A DNA stretch of 64,000 nucleotides, from assembly GCA_964573885.1 (NCBI GenBank), contig CAZNLL010000002.1, positions 1-64,000 of the forward strand. Reading direction: 5' to 3'. The translations under genes were made by a program, and so were the position numbers. The DNA comes from CAZNLL01 sp964573885 (GTDB lineage: Bacteria; Desulfobacterota; DSM-4660; Desulfatiglandales; Desulfatiglandaceae). The notes below the pieces were generated by a model. It saw only the letters and a list, made by a program, of their open reading frames with translations, had not been told where the DNA came from and did not search any database. This document shows, one piece after another, positions 50,651 to 59,580 of this stretch (within the stretch, counting starts at the first letter, position 1; each line of letters begins with the position of its first letter).

Positions 50651-50736
50651 CACCTCGTACTTTCCAAGGACCGTGCCGATTATGCCCTAAATCCCTGGAG
50701 AGGTAAAGCCCCCTTCATCGCGGGCCCTCGCCTGAC

Positions 50737-50753
50737 CAACCGCGGAGCGGTTG
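50737..50753. promoter_or_regulatory. inverted repeat overlapping the comB promoter -35
   Basis: CAACCGC (50737-50743), GGA, GCGGTTG (50747-50753): a perfect seven-base inverted repeat whose right arm includes the first three bases of the TTGTAA hexamer. It could be an operator. Confidence 0.45.
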
Positions 50754-50779
50754 TAAAAGACAGGTCCATGGGTTATGAT
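50751..50779 (+). promoter_or_regulatory. promoter upstream of the comB-hyuAB-kor genes
   Basis: TTGTAA (50751-50756), 17 bp, TATGAT (50774-50779). It lies 45 bp before the comB-like start at 50824 and is the only strong candidate for the 7-kb rightward gene series. Confidence 0.55.
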
Positions 50780-50823
50780 TCTCTTTAAAGGGACGATAAA
50801 GGGATCAGAAGAGGACGGCATTC

Positions 50824-51528
50824 ATGAAGATCATCAGAAAGAGCCTGGCAAGGGGGGCGGAAGAGGCGCGGGGGCTTGCCGTTGTGATTGACGTCTTTCG
50901 GGCCTTTTCCTGCCAGCCCCTCTTTTTTCACCTGGGCGCCCAAAGGGTCATCCCCATCCCCGAGCCTGAAAGGGCCAGGAAAATCAAGGAGCAAAACCCG
51001 GAATTCATACTTGTGGGGGAGGTGAACGAGGCGCCTCTTGAGGGGGCGGACATGGGCAATTCCCCCTCCCAAGCCATACTCAAGGGAGAGGGATTCTTTA
51101 AAGGCAGGACGGTCGTACACCGCACCACCGCCGGGGTGACCGGGGCCGTGGCCGCCGCAAAAAACGCCGACCAAGTGGTTCTAGGCAGTTTTGTGACAGC
51201 CCGGGCCATTGCCCGGTATATCAAGGACTATGCCCCCCGTGAGGTGACCCTGGTGGCCATGGGGGACCGGGCCCGGGAAAAGTGCCCTGAGGACGAGGCC
51301 TGCGCCGATTACCTGGAACACCTCCTCTCCGGCGGTCCCTATGATCCGGTGAGGGCCTTTAAGGAGGTGGTCTTCCAGAGAACGGCCCAGAAATTCATTC
51401 AGGGCCGAAAAACCTACCTGCCCAGAGAAGACCCCCTCTTTTGCCTCCAGAGAGATGTCTTTGATTTTGTCCTGGTCCTGGACCAGACAGGCGAGGAGCT
51501 TCAGGTCTTGCGGATGGATATGCCCTGA
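50824..51528 (+). CDS. comB: 2-phosphosulfolactate phosphatase family protein
   Basis: A 234-residue ComB-family protein. It has LAVVIDVFRAFSCQP near the start, GEVNEAPLEGADMGNSPSQ, HRTTAGVTGAVAAAKNADQVVLGSF and GDRAREKCPEDEACADYLEHLL near 160, following the family motif order (VIDVLRA, GNSP, TTNGT, GSFxN). ComB removes phosphate from 2-phospho-3-sulfolactate in coenzyme M synthesis, but most bacterial members have no coenzyme M context and their substrate is unknown. It is 12 bp upstream of hyuA and probably co-transcribed. Confidence 0.82.
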   Translation: MKIIRKSLARGAEEARGLAVVIDVFRAFSCQPLFFHLGAQRVIPIPEPERARKIKEQNPEFILVGEVNEAPLEGADMGNSPSQAILKGEGFFKGRTVVHRTTAGVTGAVAAAKNADQVVLGSFVTARAIARYIKDYAPREVTLVAMGDRAREKCPEDEACADYLEHLLSGGPYDPVRAFKEVVFQRTAQKFIQGRKTYLPREDPLFCLQRDVFDFVLVLDQTGEELQVLRMDMP

Positions 51529-51540
51529 GAGGAGACGGCG

Positions 51541-53517
51541 ATGGTTATTATCGGTGTGGACACGGGAGGGACCTTTACTGATTTTGTCTTCAAGCAAGGC
51601 CCCCGCTGGGGCGTCTACAAGGTGCTTTCCACACCCTCAAATCCGGCCACCGCCGTACTGGAAGGCCTTGCCCATGTGGGAGGAGACCGGGCCAAGCAGG
51701 TCATCCACGGTTCCACAGTGGCAACCAACGCCATTCTGGAGCGGAAGGGCGCAAAGACCGCTCTTATAACCAACACGGGTTTTACAGACGTCATTGAGAT
51801 CGGCCGACAAAATCGGAGTCGCATCTATGATCTGGCTTATCAAAAGGAGCCGCACATTGTTCCTCCCTCCCTCAGATTCGGGGTAAAGGGGAGGATCCTC
51901 CATACAGGGGAAGTCCCTCATGGCCTGGATGAGACCGAACTCCTTGAGGTAGCCCGGCACCTTCAGAGGCTTGACATAAAATCCGTAGCCGTCTGTCTCC
52001 TCTTCTCCTATCTCAATCCCTCCCATGAAGAAGAAATCAGGGAGATCTTAAAACCCACGGGTATTCCCGTATCCCTCTCTCACGAGGTCCTCTCCGAGTT
52101 CCGCGAGTTTGAAAGGACTTCCACCACGGTGGTCAATGCCTATGTGGCGCCCAAGATGCAGAAATACATCCGCTTTCTCACGGGTCATTTGGGCGAAGGG
52201 GACACCTTGAGTATCATGCAGTCCAACGGAGGGAGCATTTCTTCAGAAACGGCCATGAGGGAGTCCGTAAGGACCATTCTTTCAGGCCCGGCCGGTGGGG
52301 TGGTAGGAGCCCTTGAATTGGGAAAGATGGCGGGTCTTTCAAAACTCATCACCTTTGACATGGGCGGGACCTCCACCGATGTCTCCCTCATTGACGGGGA
52401 ACTGAGCGTGACCATGGAATCTAAAATATCCGGATATCCCCTCAAGGTTCCAATGATCAATATCCACACCGTAGGTGCAGGGGGAGGCTCTATTGCCTCC
52501 CTGGACGTGGGGAGATCTCTCAAGGTGGGGCCTGAAAGCGCAGGGGCCCATCCGGGGCCTATTTGTTACGGTCGAGGTGAGGAAGTCACGGTCACGGATG
52601 CCAACCTTTATTTGGGCAGGCTTATTCCCGAACATTTCTTGGGAGGGGCTCTCCGCCTGGAGGGAGAAAGGCTGACCCCCTATTTCCAGGATCTGGCCGC
52701 CCAGGCGGGACTTACCGCCCTTGAACTGGCAGAAGGAATCCTGGCCGTGGCCAATACGGCCATGGAAAAGGCTATTCGCGTCATTTCCGTCGAAAGGGGC
52801 CATGATCCCCAGGGATTTACCCTCTTTACCTTTGGAGGTGCGGGAGCCATGCACGGGGCCTTTCTCGCCCGGCTCCTGGGTATACCCAAGGTCCTCGTCC
52901 CTCAAAACCCGGGCATCCTCTCCGCCATGGGCATGATCATGGCGGATGTGATCAAGGACTACTCCCTCACCATCATGAAAAACCAGGCCCACGCCTTAAA
53001 AGGCGCCTTTCATCCCTTCTTCGTGGACATGGAAGAAAAGGCGGCCCGGGACCTTGCCTATGAGGGCGTCCCTTCAGACCGTCTTTTTCATGAGAGATAC
53101 CTCGACATGCGCTATGAGGGGCAATCCTACGAGATTATGGTCCCCTTTGAGGGCGACTATATAGAGGGCTTTCACAGTCTCCACGAAAAGACCTATGGAT
53201 ACCGAAACGACGCCAAGGCGGTCGACATTGTGAACATCCGCCTCAGGGCCAGGGGGATCCCGGATAAACCGCAATTCCCCCGGTCTGAAAGGGGCGAAGA
53301 AAGGCCCGGCATAGAGGCCCTCCTGGAGAAAAGAGAGGTGATATTCGAGCAAAAGGCCTTACCCACAGAGGTCTTTGCCAGAGAGAAACTGGTGAGCGGG
53401 AACAGGATAACCGGACCCGCCGTTGTGGTCGAATATTCGGCCACAACAGTGATCCCGCCCTTTGCCCAGGCTTGGGTGGACGATTACGGCAACCTGATTA
53501 TGGAAATAACCGGCTGA
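51541..53517 (+). CDS. hyuA: hydantoinase/oxoprolinase subunit A
   Basis: A 658-residue ATP-dependent hydantoinase A (5-oxoprolinase N-terminal type), with an actin/ASKHA-like fold. Seen are IIGVDTGGTFTDFVF at the start, HGSTVATNAILERKGAKTALI, SGPAGGVVGALEL, LITFDMGGTSTDVSLIDGE, and FTFGGAGAMHGAFLARLLGI. These proteins open cyclic amides (hydantoin, 5-oxoproline) or carboxylate ketones such as acetone or acetophenone using ATP, together with subunit B. It is directly before hyuB, 46 bp apart. Its substrate cannot be read from the sequence. Confidence 0.93.
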   Translation: MVIIGVDTGGTFTDFVFKQGPRWGVYKVLSTPSNPATAVLEGLAHVGGDRAKQVIHGSTVATNAILERKGAKTALITNTGFTDVIEIGRQNRSRIYDLAYQKEPHIVPPSLRFGVKGRILHTGEVPHGLDETELLEVARHLQRLDIKSVAVCLLFSYLNPSHEEEIREILKPTGIPVSLSHEVLSEFREFERTSTTVVNAYVAPKMQKYIRFLTGHLGEGDTLSIMQSNGGSISSETAMRESVRTILSGPAGGVVGALELGKMAGLSKLITFDMGGTSTDVSLIDGELSVTMESKISGYPLKVPMINIHTVGAGGGSIASLDVGRSLKVGPESAGAHPGPICYGRGEEVTVTDANLYLGRLIPEHFLGGALRLEGERLTPYFQDLAAQAGLTALELAEGILAVANTAMEKAIRVISVERGHDPQGFTLFTFGGAGAMHGAFLARLLGIPKVLVPQNPGILSAMGMIMADVIKDYSLTIMKNQAHALKGAFHPFFVDMEEKAARDLAYEGVPSDRLFHERYLDMRYEGQSYEIMVPFEGDYIEGFHSLHEKTYGYRNDAKAVDIVNIRLRARGIPDKPQFPRSERGEERPGIEALLEKREVIFEQKALPTEVFAREKLVSGNRITGPAVVVEYSATTVIPPFAQAWVDDYGNLIMEITG

Positions 53518-53563
53518 AAGGGACAAGACAGGGCCCACAATTTTTTGATCAAAGGGAGAACCC

Positions 53564-55165
53564 ATGGAAATCAATCCGATCCTTTTAGAGGTCTTCAAGA
53601 ACCGCTTCTCTTCCATCTCCGATGAAATGGGCGTTACCCTGACCAGGACCGCCTTCTCCCCCAACATCAAGGAGAGAAGAGATTGTTCCTGTGCCCTTTT
53701 TGACAGACAGGGCGACATGATCGCCCAGGCCGCCCATATCCCTGTTCACCTCGGCTCCATGCCCCTGTCCGTCAAGGCCGCCATAGAAGGCACGGCCTGG
53801 CAGGAAGGGGATATGGTTATCCTGAATGATCCCTTCAAGGGAGGAACCCATCTTCCGGACATCACCCTGGTTGCGCCTGTATTCGCCGGGGGAAAGGCAC
53901 CCTCGTTCTATGTGGCGAACCGGGCCCACCATGCGGATGTGGGCGGCATGAGTTCCGGATCCATGCCCCTCTCCACCTCCCTCTTCCAGGAGGGTGTTAT
54001 CATCCCACCCCTGAAGCTGGTGGAAAAGGGGCGCCTCGATTCGAAAATGCTGACATTCTTCCTCAACAACGTCCGGACCCCTGTGGAAAGAGAGGGCGAT
54101 TTTGCGGCCCAGATCATGGCCAACCATACCGGGGTAAAACGGACCCGGGAATTGATCAACGCCTATTCTCTGGCTACGGTGGATTTTTATGCCCGGGCAC
54201 TCATGGACTATGCGGAACGGGTGACGCGACATATGATTCAGCAAATCCCGGACGGGGTTTATACCTTTGAGGACTTCATGGATGATGACGGCCTGGGCCG
54301 GGAACGGGTGAAAATCCATGTCTCCCTCACCATTCAAGGAGATAGGGCGGTCCTTGACTTCAGCCAATGCGACGACCAAGTCCCGGGGAGCATTAACGCG
54401 GTATATGCCATTACCCTGTCTTCGGTCCTCTTTGTGTTTCGATCCCTGATTGAACGGGATATCCCCACCAACGCCGGATGCCTGAGGCCCCTTGAAGTCA
54501 TAACCCGAAAAGGGACCGTTCTCGATGCCCGTTTTCCCGCCGCCGTGGCCGGGGGCAATGTGGAGACCTCCCAGCGTATCGTGGACGTGGTCTTGGGGGC
54601 CCTTTCCAAGGCCCTGCCCCATCGCATCCCTGCAGCCAGCCAGGGCACCATGAATAACATCACCATTGGAGGCCTGGACGATAAGACGGGAAAGGCCTTC
54701 GCCTATTATGAGACCCTCGGAGGCGGTATGGGTGCTTCCGCCCGGTTTGACGGGGAAAGCGCCGTTCACTCCCATATGACCAACACCCTAAACACTCCCG
54801 TGGAAGCCCTCGAGTACAGCTACCCTTTTCTGGTAAAGGAATACTCCATCCGGCGGGGGGCCGGAGGAGAGGGCCTCCACCGTGGGGGAGAGGGCCTGGT
54901 CCGGGAGATTCAAATCCTCTGTGACGGGGAGGTGACGGTCCTTTCGGAAAGGAGGACCCTCCCGCCCTATGGTCTCCAGGGGGGCGGTCCGGGGATGCCG
55001 GGCAAGAACACCATCATCCGTGGCGAAAGGGCCGAGGTCAAGGCCGGCAAATTCTTTGCTCTTCTAAAAAATGGGGACACCTTGAGGATAGAAACACCCG
55101 GAGGAGGAGGTTACGGGGTTGTAAAACGAAAGTGTGTACGTTATAGTCCCCCCACAAAAAATTGA
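53564..55165 (+). CDS. hyuB: hydantoinase/oxoprolinase subunit B
   Basis: A 533-residue HyuB-family partner of HyuA. It has MEINPILLEVFKNRFSSISDEMG, SFYVANRAHHADVGGMSSGSM (metal ligands), NAGCLRPLEVI, AVAGGNVETSQRIVDVVLGAL, and the final GGGGYG loop (ETPGGGGYGVV), all characteristic. It is translated from the same message. Acetone-carboxylase-type alpha subunits have the same order but add a gamma subunit, absent here, so a cyclic-amide hydrolase is more likely. Confidence 0.93.
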   Translation: MEINPILLEVFKNRFSSISDEMGVTLTRTAFSPNIKERRDCSCALFDRQGDMIAQAAHIPVHLGSMPLSVKAAIEGTAWQEGDMVILNDPFKGGTHLPDITLVAPVFAGGKAPSFYVANRAHHADVGGMSSGSMPLSTSLFQEGVIIPPLKLVEKGRLDSKMLTFFLNNVRTPVEREGDFAAQIMANHTGVKRTRELINAYSLATVDFYARALMDYAERVTRHMIQQIPDGVYTFEDFMDDDGLGRERVKIHVSLTIQGDRAVLDFSQCDDQVPGSINAVYAITLSSVLFVFRSLIERDIPTNAGCLRPLEVITRKGTVLDARFPAAVAGGNVETSQRIVDVVLGALSKALPHRIPAASQGTMNNITIGGLDDKTGKAFAYYETLGGGMGASARFDGESAVHSHMTNTLNTPVEALEYSYPFLVKEYSIRRGAGGEGLHRGGEGLVREIQILCDGEVTVLSERRTLPPYGLQGGGPGMPGKNTIIRGERAEVKAGKFFALLKNGDTLRIETPGGGGYGVVKRKCVRYSPPTKN

Positions 55166-55205
55166 AGTACAGACATCCCTTGTCTTGATGTGAGAGGTGA
55201 CAAAG

Positions 55206-55502
55206 GTGGCCTATTCCAGCCGTCACACAGAAGAGGGCAAGACTGCGCAAAAGGGGAATCACCCTGCTTCAAAGCGGTCTGAAAAACCCAAAAAGAAATT
55301 CAACCAGTTTATCTTCCGGGACTGGTGTAAGTGCTGCGGCATCTGCAGTGCCTTCTGCCCCAAGGGAGTCATCGGCCGTGATGAAAAGGGGGCCCCGGTC
55401 ATCCAGGACCCGGATGCCTGTATCGGATGCCGGTTTTGCGAACTCCACTGCCCGGACTTCGCCATTACCATAAAAGAGCGCGAGGCCCCAAAAGATCAAT
55501 AG
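55206..55502 (+). CDS. korD: 2-oxoacid:ferredoxin oxidoreductase delta (ferredoxin) subunit
   Basis: A 98-residue ferredoxin-like protein with two 4Fe-4S sites, CKCCGICSAFCPKG and CIGCRFCELHCPDF, in the KorD/PorD arrangement. A lysine-rich tail of about 30 residues precedes them. I chose GTG 55206 because GAGGTG lies seven bases upstream; GTG 55197 is the other possibility. It is the first kor gene, 40 bp after hyuB, and transfers electrons from the catalytic subunits to ferredoxin. Confidence 0.9.
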   Translation: MAYSSRHTEEGKTAQKGNHPASKRSEKPKKKFNQFIFRDWCKCCGICSAFCPKGVIGRDEKGAPVIQDPDACIGCRFCELHCPDFAITIKEREAPKDQ

Positions 55503-55516
55503 ATCAGGTTAGGATC

Positions 55517-56653
55517 GTGAAGAAAACAAAAAAAAGACGGCTTCTACAAGGCAACGAGGCCATTGTGGAAGGGGCATTGGCTGCAGGTTGCCGTTTCTTT
55601 GCCGGTTACCCCATCACCCCCGCTTCGGAGATCAGTGAACTCATGTCCGTTCGTCTCCCCCAGGCAGGTGGGACCTTTATCCAGATGGAGGATGAAATCG
55701 CCAGTATGGGGGCCGTAATCGGGGCCTCTCTGACCGGGCTCAAGAGCATGACCGCCACAAGCGGACCCGGCTTTTCCCTTATGCAGGAGAACCTGGGTTT
55801 TGCCTGTATCGCCGAGGCCCCCTGTGTGGTGGTGAATGTGATGCGCGGCGGCCCCAGCACCGGGCTCCCAACCAACCCCGCCCAAGGGGACGTGATGCAG
55901 GCCCGATGGGGCACCCACGGCGATCACCCCATCATTGTCCTGTGCGTTTCCACGGTGGCCGACTGCTTTGACATCACGGTCAAGGCCTTTAATTTTTCGG
56001 AAAAATACCGGGTTCCGGTCATCGTCCTCTCCGACGAGACCGTGGCCCACACCCGGGAGACGGCCATCTTAGCTTCCCCGGGGGAAATCGAAATCGTGGA
56101 CCGGCCCACGCCGAGCATGCCCCCTGAGTGGTATATCCCCTATAAAGACAATACCCGGGGGGTCCCGCCTATGGCGGCCTTTGGCACGGGTTACCGGTAT
56201 CATGTGACGGGACTTGTCCATGATATACGCGGATTTCCCACCCAGCGGGCCGAGGAAATCGATGCCTTTACGAGGCGCCTGTTCCGAAAAATAACCCTGG
56301 GGTTCCACGAAATCCAGATCACCGAATCTTTCATGATGGAAGATGCTGAGGTGGGGATTATCGCGTACGGCTCTGTGGCCCGTTCGGCCCGCCGTGCCGT
56401 GCTGCAGGCCCGGGAACACGGCATCAGGGCCGGGATGCTGCAATTGATCACCCTCTTTCCCTTTCCCAGACACGCCGCGGAGAAGGTCCTCCTCCAATGC
56501 CGGGCCGTGCTGGTCCCGGAAATGAACATGGGCCAAATGAGCCGGGAGGTCAAACGGGTGGATCAGGGTGTTTGCCGCATAGAAAAATACAACCGTGTGG
56601 ACGGGCAGGGCATTACACCGGAAGAGCTTTATGAGGGCCTCAAAAAACTGTAA
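55517..56653 (+). CDS. korA: 2-oxoacid:ferredoxin oxidoreductase alpha subunit
   Basis: A 378-residue alpha subunit: GNEAIVEGALAAGCRFFAGYPITPASEISE at the start, QMEDEIASMGAVIGASLTGLKSMTATSGPGFSLM, and APCVVVNVMRGGPSTGLPTNPAQGDVM, all diagnostic of KorA/VorB. It oxidises 2-oxoglutarate or another 2-oxoacid to the CoA ester with the beta subunit. GTG start, with AGGA close by. The frame is open upstream into korD without resemblance. Confidence 0.95.
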   Translation: MKKTKKRRLLQGNEAIVEGALAAGCRFFAGYPITPASEISELMSVRLPQAGGTFIQMEDEIASMGAVIGASLTGLKSMTATSGPGFSLMQENLGFACIAEAPCVVVNVMRGGPSTGLPTNPAQGDVMQARWGTHGDHPIIVLCVSTVADCFDITVKAFNFSEKYRVPVIVLSDETVAHTRETAILASPGEIEIVDRPTPSMPPEWYIPYKDNTRGVPPMAAFGTGYRYHVTGLVHDIRGFPTQRAEEIDAFTRRLFRKITLGFHEIQITESFMMEDAEVGIIAYGSVARSARRAVLQAREHGIRAGMLQLITLFPFPRHAAEKVLLQCRAVLVPEMNMGQMSREVKRVDQGVCRIEKYNRVDGQGITPEELYEGLKKL

Positions 56654-56683
56654 TAGCCGGAATAGAACGGAAGGGAGTCAAAC

Positions 56684-57529
56684 ATGCCCGAAGAGGTGAC
56701 GAAGCTCATTCATAAGTACCTGCGCCATGACAAAAAATTTCCCCATGTGTGGTGTCCCGGGTGTGGCAACGGTATTGTGCTGGGGGCCCTCATCCGGGCC
56801 ATTGACCGCCTGAAGCTGGAGAAAGACCGTATTGTTTTGGCCTCGGGAATCGGGTGTTCCGGACGGATGCCCGTTTACGTGGATTTCAATACCCTGCACA
56901 CGACTCACGGTCGGGCCCTCACCTTCGCCACCGGAATCAAGCTGGCAAACCCGGACCTCACGGTGATCACCATCATGGGAGACGGGGATGCCACCGCCAT
57001 TGGGGGGAACCACTTCATCCATGCGGCCAGGCGGAATCTGGACCTCAATGCCATTATCATCAACAACCAGATTTACGGCATGACCGGCGGCCAGCACTCA
57101 CCCACCACCCCCTACGGTGCCTTTGCCGCAACCTCATCATACGGTCATATCGAACACGCCTTTTCCATTGCGGAACTGGCGGTCACGGCAGGTTCCGATT
57201 TCGTTGGCCGCGGCACGGTGTACCATGCCCACCTTTTGGAGAAGCTTATTGAGAAGGCCCTGTTAAAGCCCGGCTTCAGTGTTGTCGAGGTCATGTCCAA
57301 CTGTCACATCCAGTTCGGGAGAAGGAACAAATTGGGCACACCGGTGGCTATGATGACCTGGCTCAGAGACCACGCCGTCACCCTGGAGAAGGCCCGTCAC
57401 ATGACACCGGAGGATCTAAAGGGGAAATTCACCATAGGGACCCTTGTGGACGTGGACAAACCCGTTTATACGGAAGAATACAGCCGGATCCGCGAGATGG
57501 CCAAGGCTGAAAAGAACCAAACCGCTTAG
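56684..57529 (+). CDS. korB: 2-oxoacid:ferredoxin oxidoreductase beta subunit
   Basis: A 281-residue thiamine-diphosphate subunit. It has FPHVWCPGCGNGIVLGALIRAI, LASGIGCSGRMPVYVDFNTLHTTHGRALTFATGIKL, MGDGDATAIGGNHFIHAARRN (ThDP-Mg motif) and NNQIYGMTGGQHSPTTPYG. The cysteines CPGCG and GCSGR bind the cluster. Together with korA it forms the catalytic core. Genes are 30 bp apart. Confidence 0.96.
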   Translation: MPEEVTKLIHKYLRHDKKFPHVWCPGCGNGIVLGALIRAIDRLKLEKDRIVLASGIGCSGRMPVYVDFNTLHTTHGRALTFATGIKLANPDLTVITIMGDGDATAIGGNHFIHAARRNLDLNAIIINNQIYGMTGGQHSPTTPYGAFAATSSYGHIEHAFSIAELAVTAGSDFVGRGTVYHAHLLEKLIEKALLKPGFSVVEVMSNCHIQFGRRNKLGTPVAMMTWLRDHAVTLEKARHMTPEDLKGKFTIGTLVDVDKPVYTEEYSRIREMAKAEKNQTA

Positions 57530-57552
57530 CAAAACATCAGAGCCGGAGGACT

Positions 57553-58179
57553 ATGGACAGACTGCCAGGCCCTGTTCAAGAAAGGGGGCACGTGGAGAAC
57601 AGCCGATACGAAATACGCTTGAGTGGTTCAGGCGGACAGGGCATCATCATGGCCGCCCTCATCCTGGCGGAGGGGGCCGGCGTCCATGACGGCAAGTATG
57701 TGAGTCAGACCCAGAGTTACGGTCCCGAGGCACGGGGAGGGAAAAGCAAGGCCGAAGTGGTGATCAGCGGCAAGACCATTGATTATCCCAAGGCCATACA
57801 ATTGGACCTGCTCCTGGCCATGAACCAGGCCTCTTGCGATGAATATTTTAAGGACCTCAAGCCGGACGGGCTGCTTGTGGTGGATTCCTCCTTGGTGGAA
57901 CAGGTACCCACCAGCCGATCCCTGGCCCTGCCTTTTACATGGATCGCCCGCAAACGGATGGGCAATGAGCTTGTGGCCAACATGGTCGCCCTGGGTTCCG
58001 TGGGGTATCTTTGCCCTCAGGTGTCCCTTAAGGGACTTGAAGCGGCCTTGAAAACCAGGGTGCCGGCGGGTACTGAAAAGAAGAACCTAAGGGCCTTCAG
58101 GGCAGGCGTGAAGGCGGCCCAGGAAGTGGATCTGAGTGCCCTGCCCCCTTTCATCACCCCGGCCGACGAAGAAGTCTGA
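57553..58179 (+). CDS. korC: 2-oxoacid:ferredoxin oxidoreductase gamma subunit
   Basis: A 208-residue gamma subunit with the typical RLSGSGGQGIIMAALILAEGA (CoA-site) opening and QTQSYGPEARGGKSKAEVVISG motif near 45-65, then NMVALGSVGYLCPQVS. The N-terminal 14 residues before ENSRYEIRLSG are not conserved, so a GTG near 57592 may be the real start. The order delta-alpha-beta-gamma is complete; 2-oxoglutarate is the likeliest substrate, not proven. It is convergent with the regulator gene, five bases apart. Confidence 0.93.
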   Translation: MDRLPGPVQERGHVENSRYEIRLSGSGGQGIIMAALILAEGAGVHDGKYVSQTQSYGPEARGGKSKAEVVISGKTIDYPKAIQLDLLLAMNQASCDEYFKDLKPDGLLVVDSSLVEQVPTSRSLALPFTWIARKRMGNELVANMVALGSVGYLCPQVSLKGLEAALKTRVPAGTEKKNLRAFRAGVKAAQEVDLSALPPFITPADEEV

Positions 58180-58184
58180 CCCAT

Positions 58185-59561
58185 TTATTCCAGCTTGTAC
58201 TCCTTGATCTTGGCAAGAAGCATGGGGCGGCTGATCTCCAGGAGCCTTGCCGCTTGGGTCCGGTTCCCCCCGGTCTCCTTGAGGGCCTTTTCTATCAGGT
58301 TCCGTGTGAGTTCCTTGGTCGCCGCCTTAATGGAAAAGGTATCGGCCGGATCCAGGTAGGAAGGACGTCCCTTGGGGGAGGAAAGGGTTGAAGGCAAGTC
58401 AGCGGGAGTGATATATCGGCTTGTGGCCAGCAATACGGCTCTTTCGATAACGTTTTCGAGCTCCCTTACATTTCCCGGCCAGGGGTAGTCCATAAGCAGG
58501 GGCATGGCGTCGGAGGAAAGGCCCTCCACCCTCTTTTGGAGCTTTTTGTCGAAGCGGTCCATAAAATGGCCTACCAGGAGCGGGATGTCTCCCCGCCTGT
58601 CTCTCAGGGCCGGCAGGCGAACGGGCATGACATTAATGCGATAAAAGAGATCCTCCCGGAATCGCCCAATTTCTACCTCTTTTTTTAAATCCTTTGAAGT
58701 GGCGGCGATGACCCTGACATCGATCGTTTTGGTTCCCGTATCGCCCAGGGGCGCGATCTCTTCTTCTTGGAGGACCCGGAGCAGCTTTACTTGCAAAGCC
58801 AAAGGCAGTTCTCCGATCTCGTCAAGAAAGATGGTTCCGCCGTGGGCCTCTTCAAAACGGCCGGGCTTGTCTTTAACCGCATCCGTGAAGGCCCCTCTTT
58901 TGTATCCGAATAATTCGCTTTCAAGAAGGTTTTCCGGAATACCTCCGCAATTGATATTGACCAGGGGCCCCTCCGCCCTGGCCCCGTTGAAGTGAATGGC
59001 CCTGGCGATCAATTCCTTGCCTGTTCCACTCTCCCCGATGATAAGGACCGTGGTCTTGTGATCCGCCACCTTTCGGACCAGGTCAAAGACACGGGCCATC
59101 GCTTCGCTACGGGCCACAATATCTCCAAAGGAATACTTCTGCTCAATTTCATGGATCTTGGACTTCAACTGCAGGTTCTCTTTCTGCAGACGCTCCCTTT
59201 CCTCGGCCTTTTTTAAAGTCAAAAGGACCTCATCCGTCTTGAAGGGTTTGGAGATGTAGTCGTAGGCCCCCTTTTTCATGGCCTCCAGGGCGGTCTCAAT
59301 GGTCCCGTAAGCAGACATCATGATATAGGTCTTCCCGGGGTACTTCTCTCGCGCCGCCTCTAAAAAGTCCATCCCATCCATGCGGGGCATCCTGATATCG
59401 CAAAGAATGTAATCGAAGTCGCCCTTTTCCATATGCCCAAGCGCCTCAAGTCCGTCTCCGGCACTCTCCACCTGATAGCCGGCCTTGCTCAGCATGACTT
59501 CGAGCATGTGGCGCATGTTCTTTTCATCATCTATAATGAGGACCCGCTTCTGAGACATCAT
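58185..59561 (-). CDS. sigma-54-dependent response regulator (NtrC/AtoC family)
   Basis: A 458-residue regulator in three parts: receiver (LIIDDEKNMRHMLEVML, phospho-acceptor in YILCDIRMPRMDG near 52), AAA+ domain with GESGTGKELIARAIH and GGTIFLDEIGELPLALQ, and a Fis-type HTH at the end (NRTQAARLLEISRPMLLAKIKEYKL). The sigma-54 contact loop reads GAFTDA rather than GAFTGA, a variant seen in related regulators. It acts on sigma-54 promoters in response to the adjacent kinase. I chose ATG 59561; 59573 is possible. Confidence 0.93.
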   Translation of the reverse strand: MMSQKRVLIIDDEKNMRHMLEVMLSKAGYQVESAGDGLEALGHMEKGDFDYILCDIRMPRMDGMDFLEAAREKYPGKTYIMMSAYGTIETALEAMKKGAYDYISKPFKTDEVLLTLKKAEERERLQKENLQLKSKIHEIEQKYSFGDIVARSEAMARVFDLVRKVADHKTTVLIIGESGTGKELIARAIHFNGARAEGPLVNINCGGIPENLLESELFGYKRGAFTDAVKDKPGRFEEAHGGTIFLDEIGELPLALQVKLLRVLQEEEIAPLGDTGTKTIDVRVIAATSKDLKKEVEIGRFREDLFYRINVMPVRLPALRDRRGDIPLLVGHFMDRFDKKLQKRVEGLSSDAMPLLMDYPWPGNVRELENVIERAVLLATSRYITPADLPSTLSSPKGRPSYLDPADTFSIKAATKELTRNLIEKALKETGGNRTQAARLLEISRPMLLAKIKEYKLE

Positions 59562-59580
59562 GGGACACCCCATACCTCGT

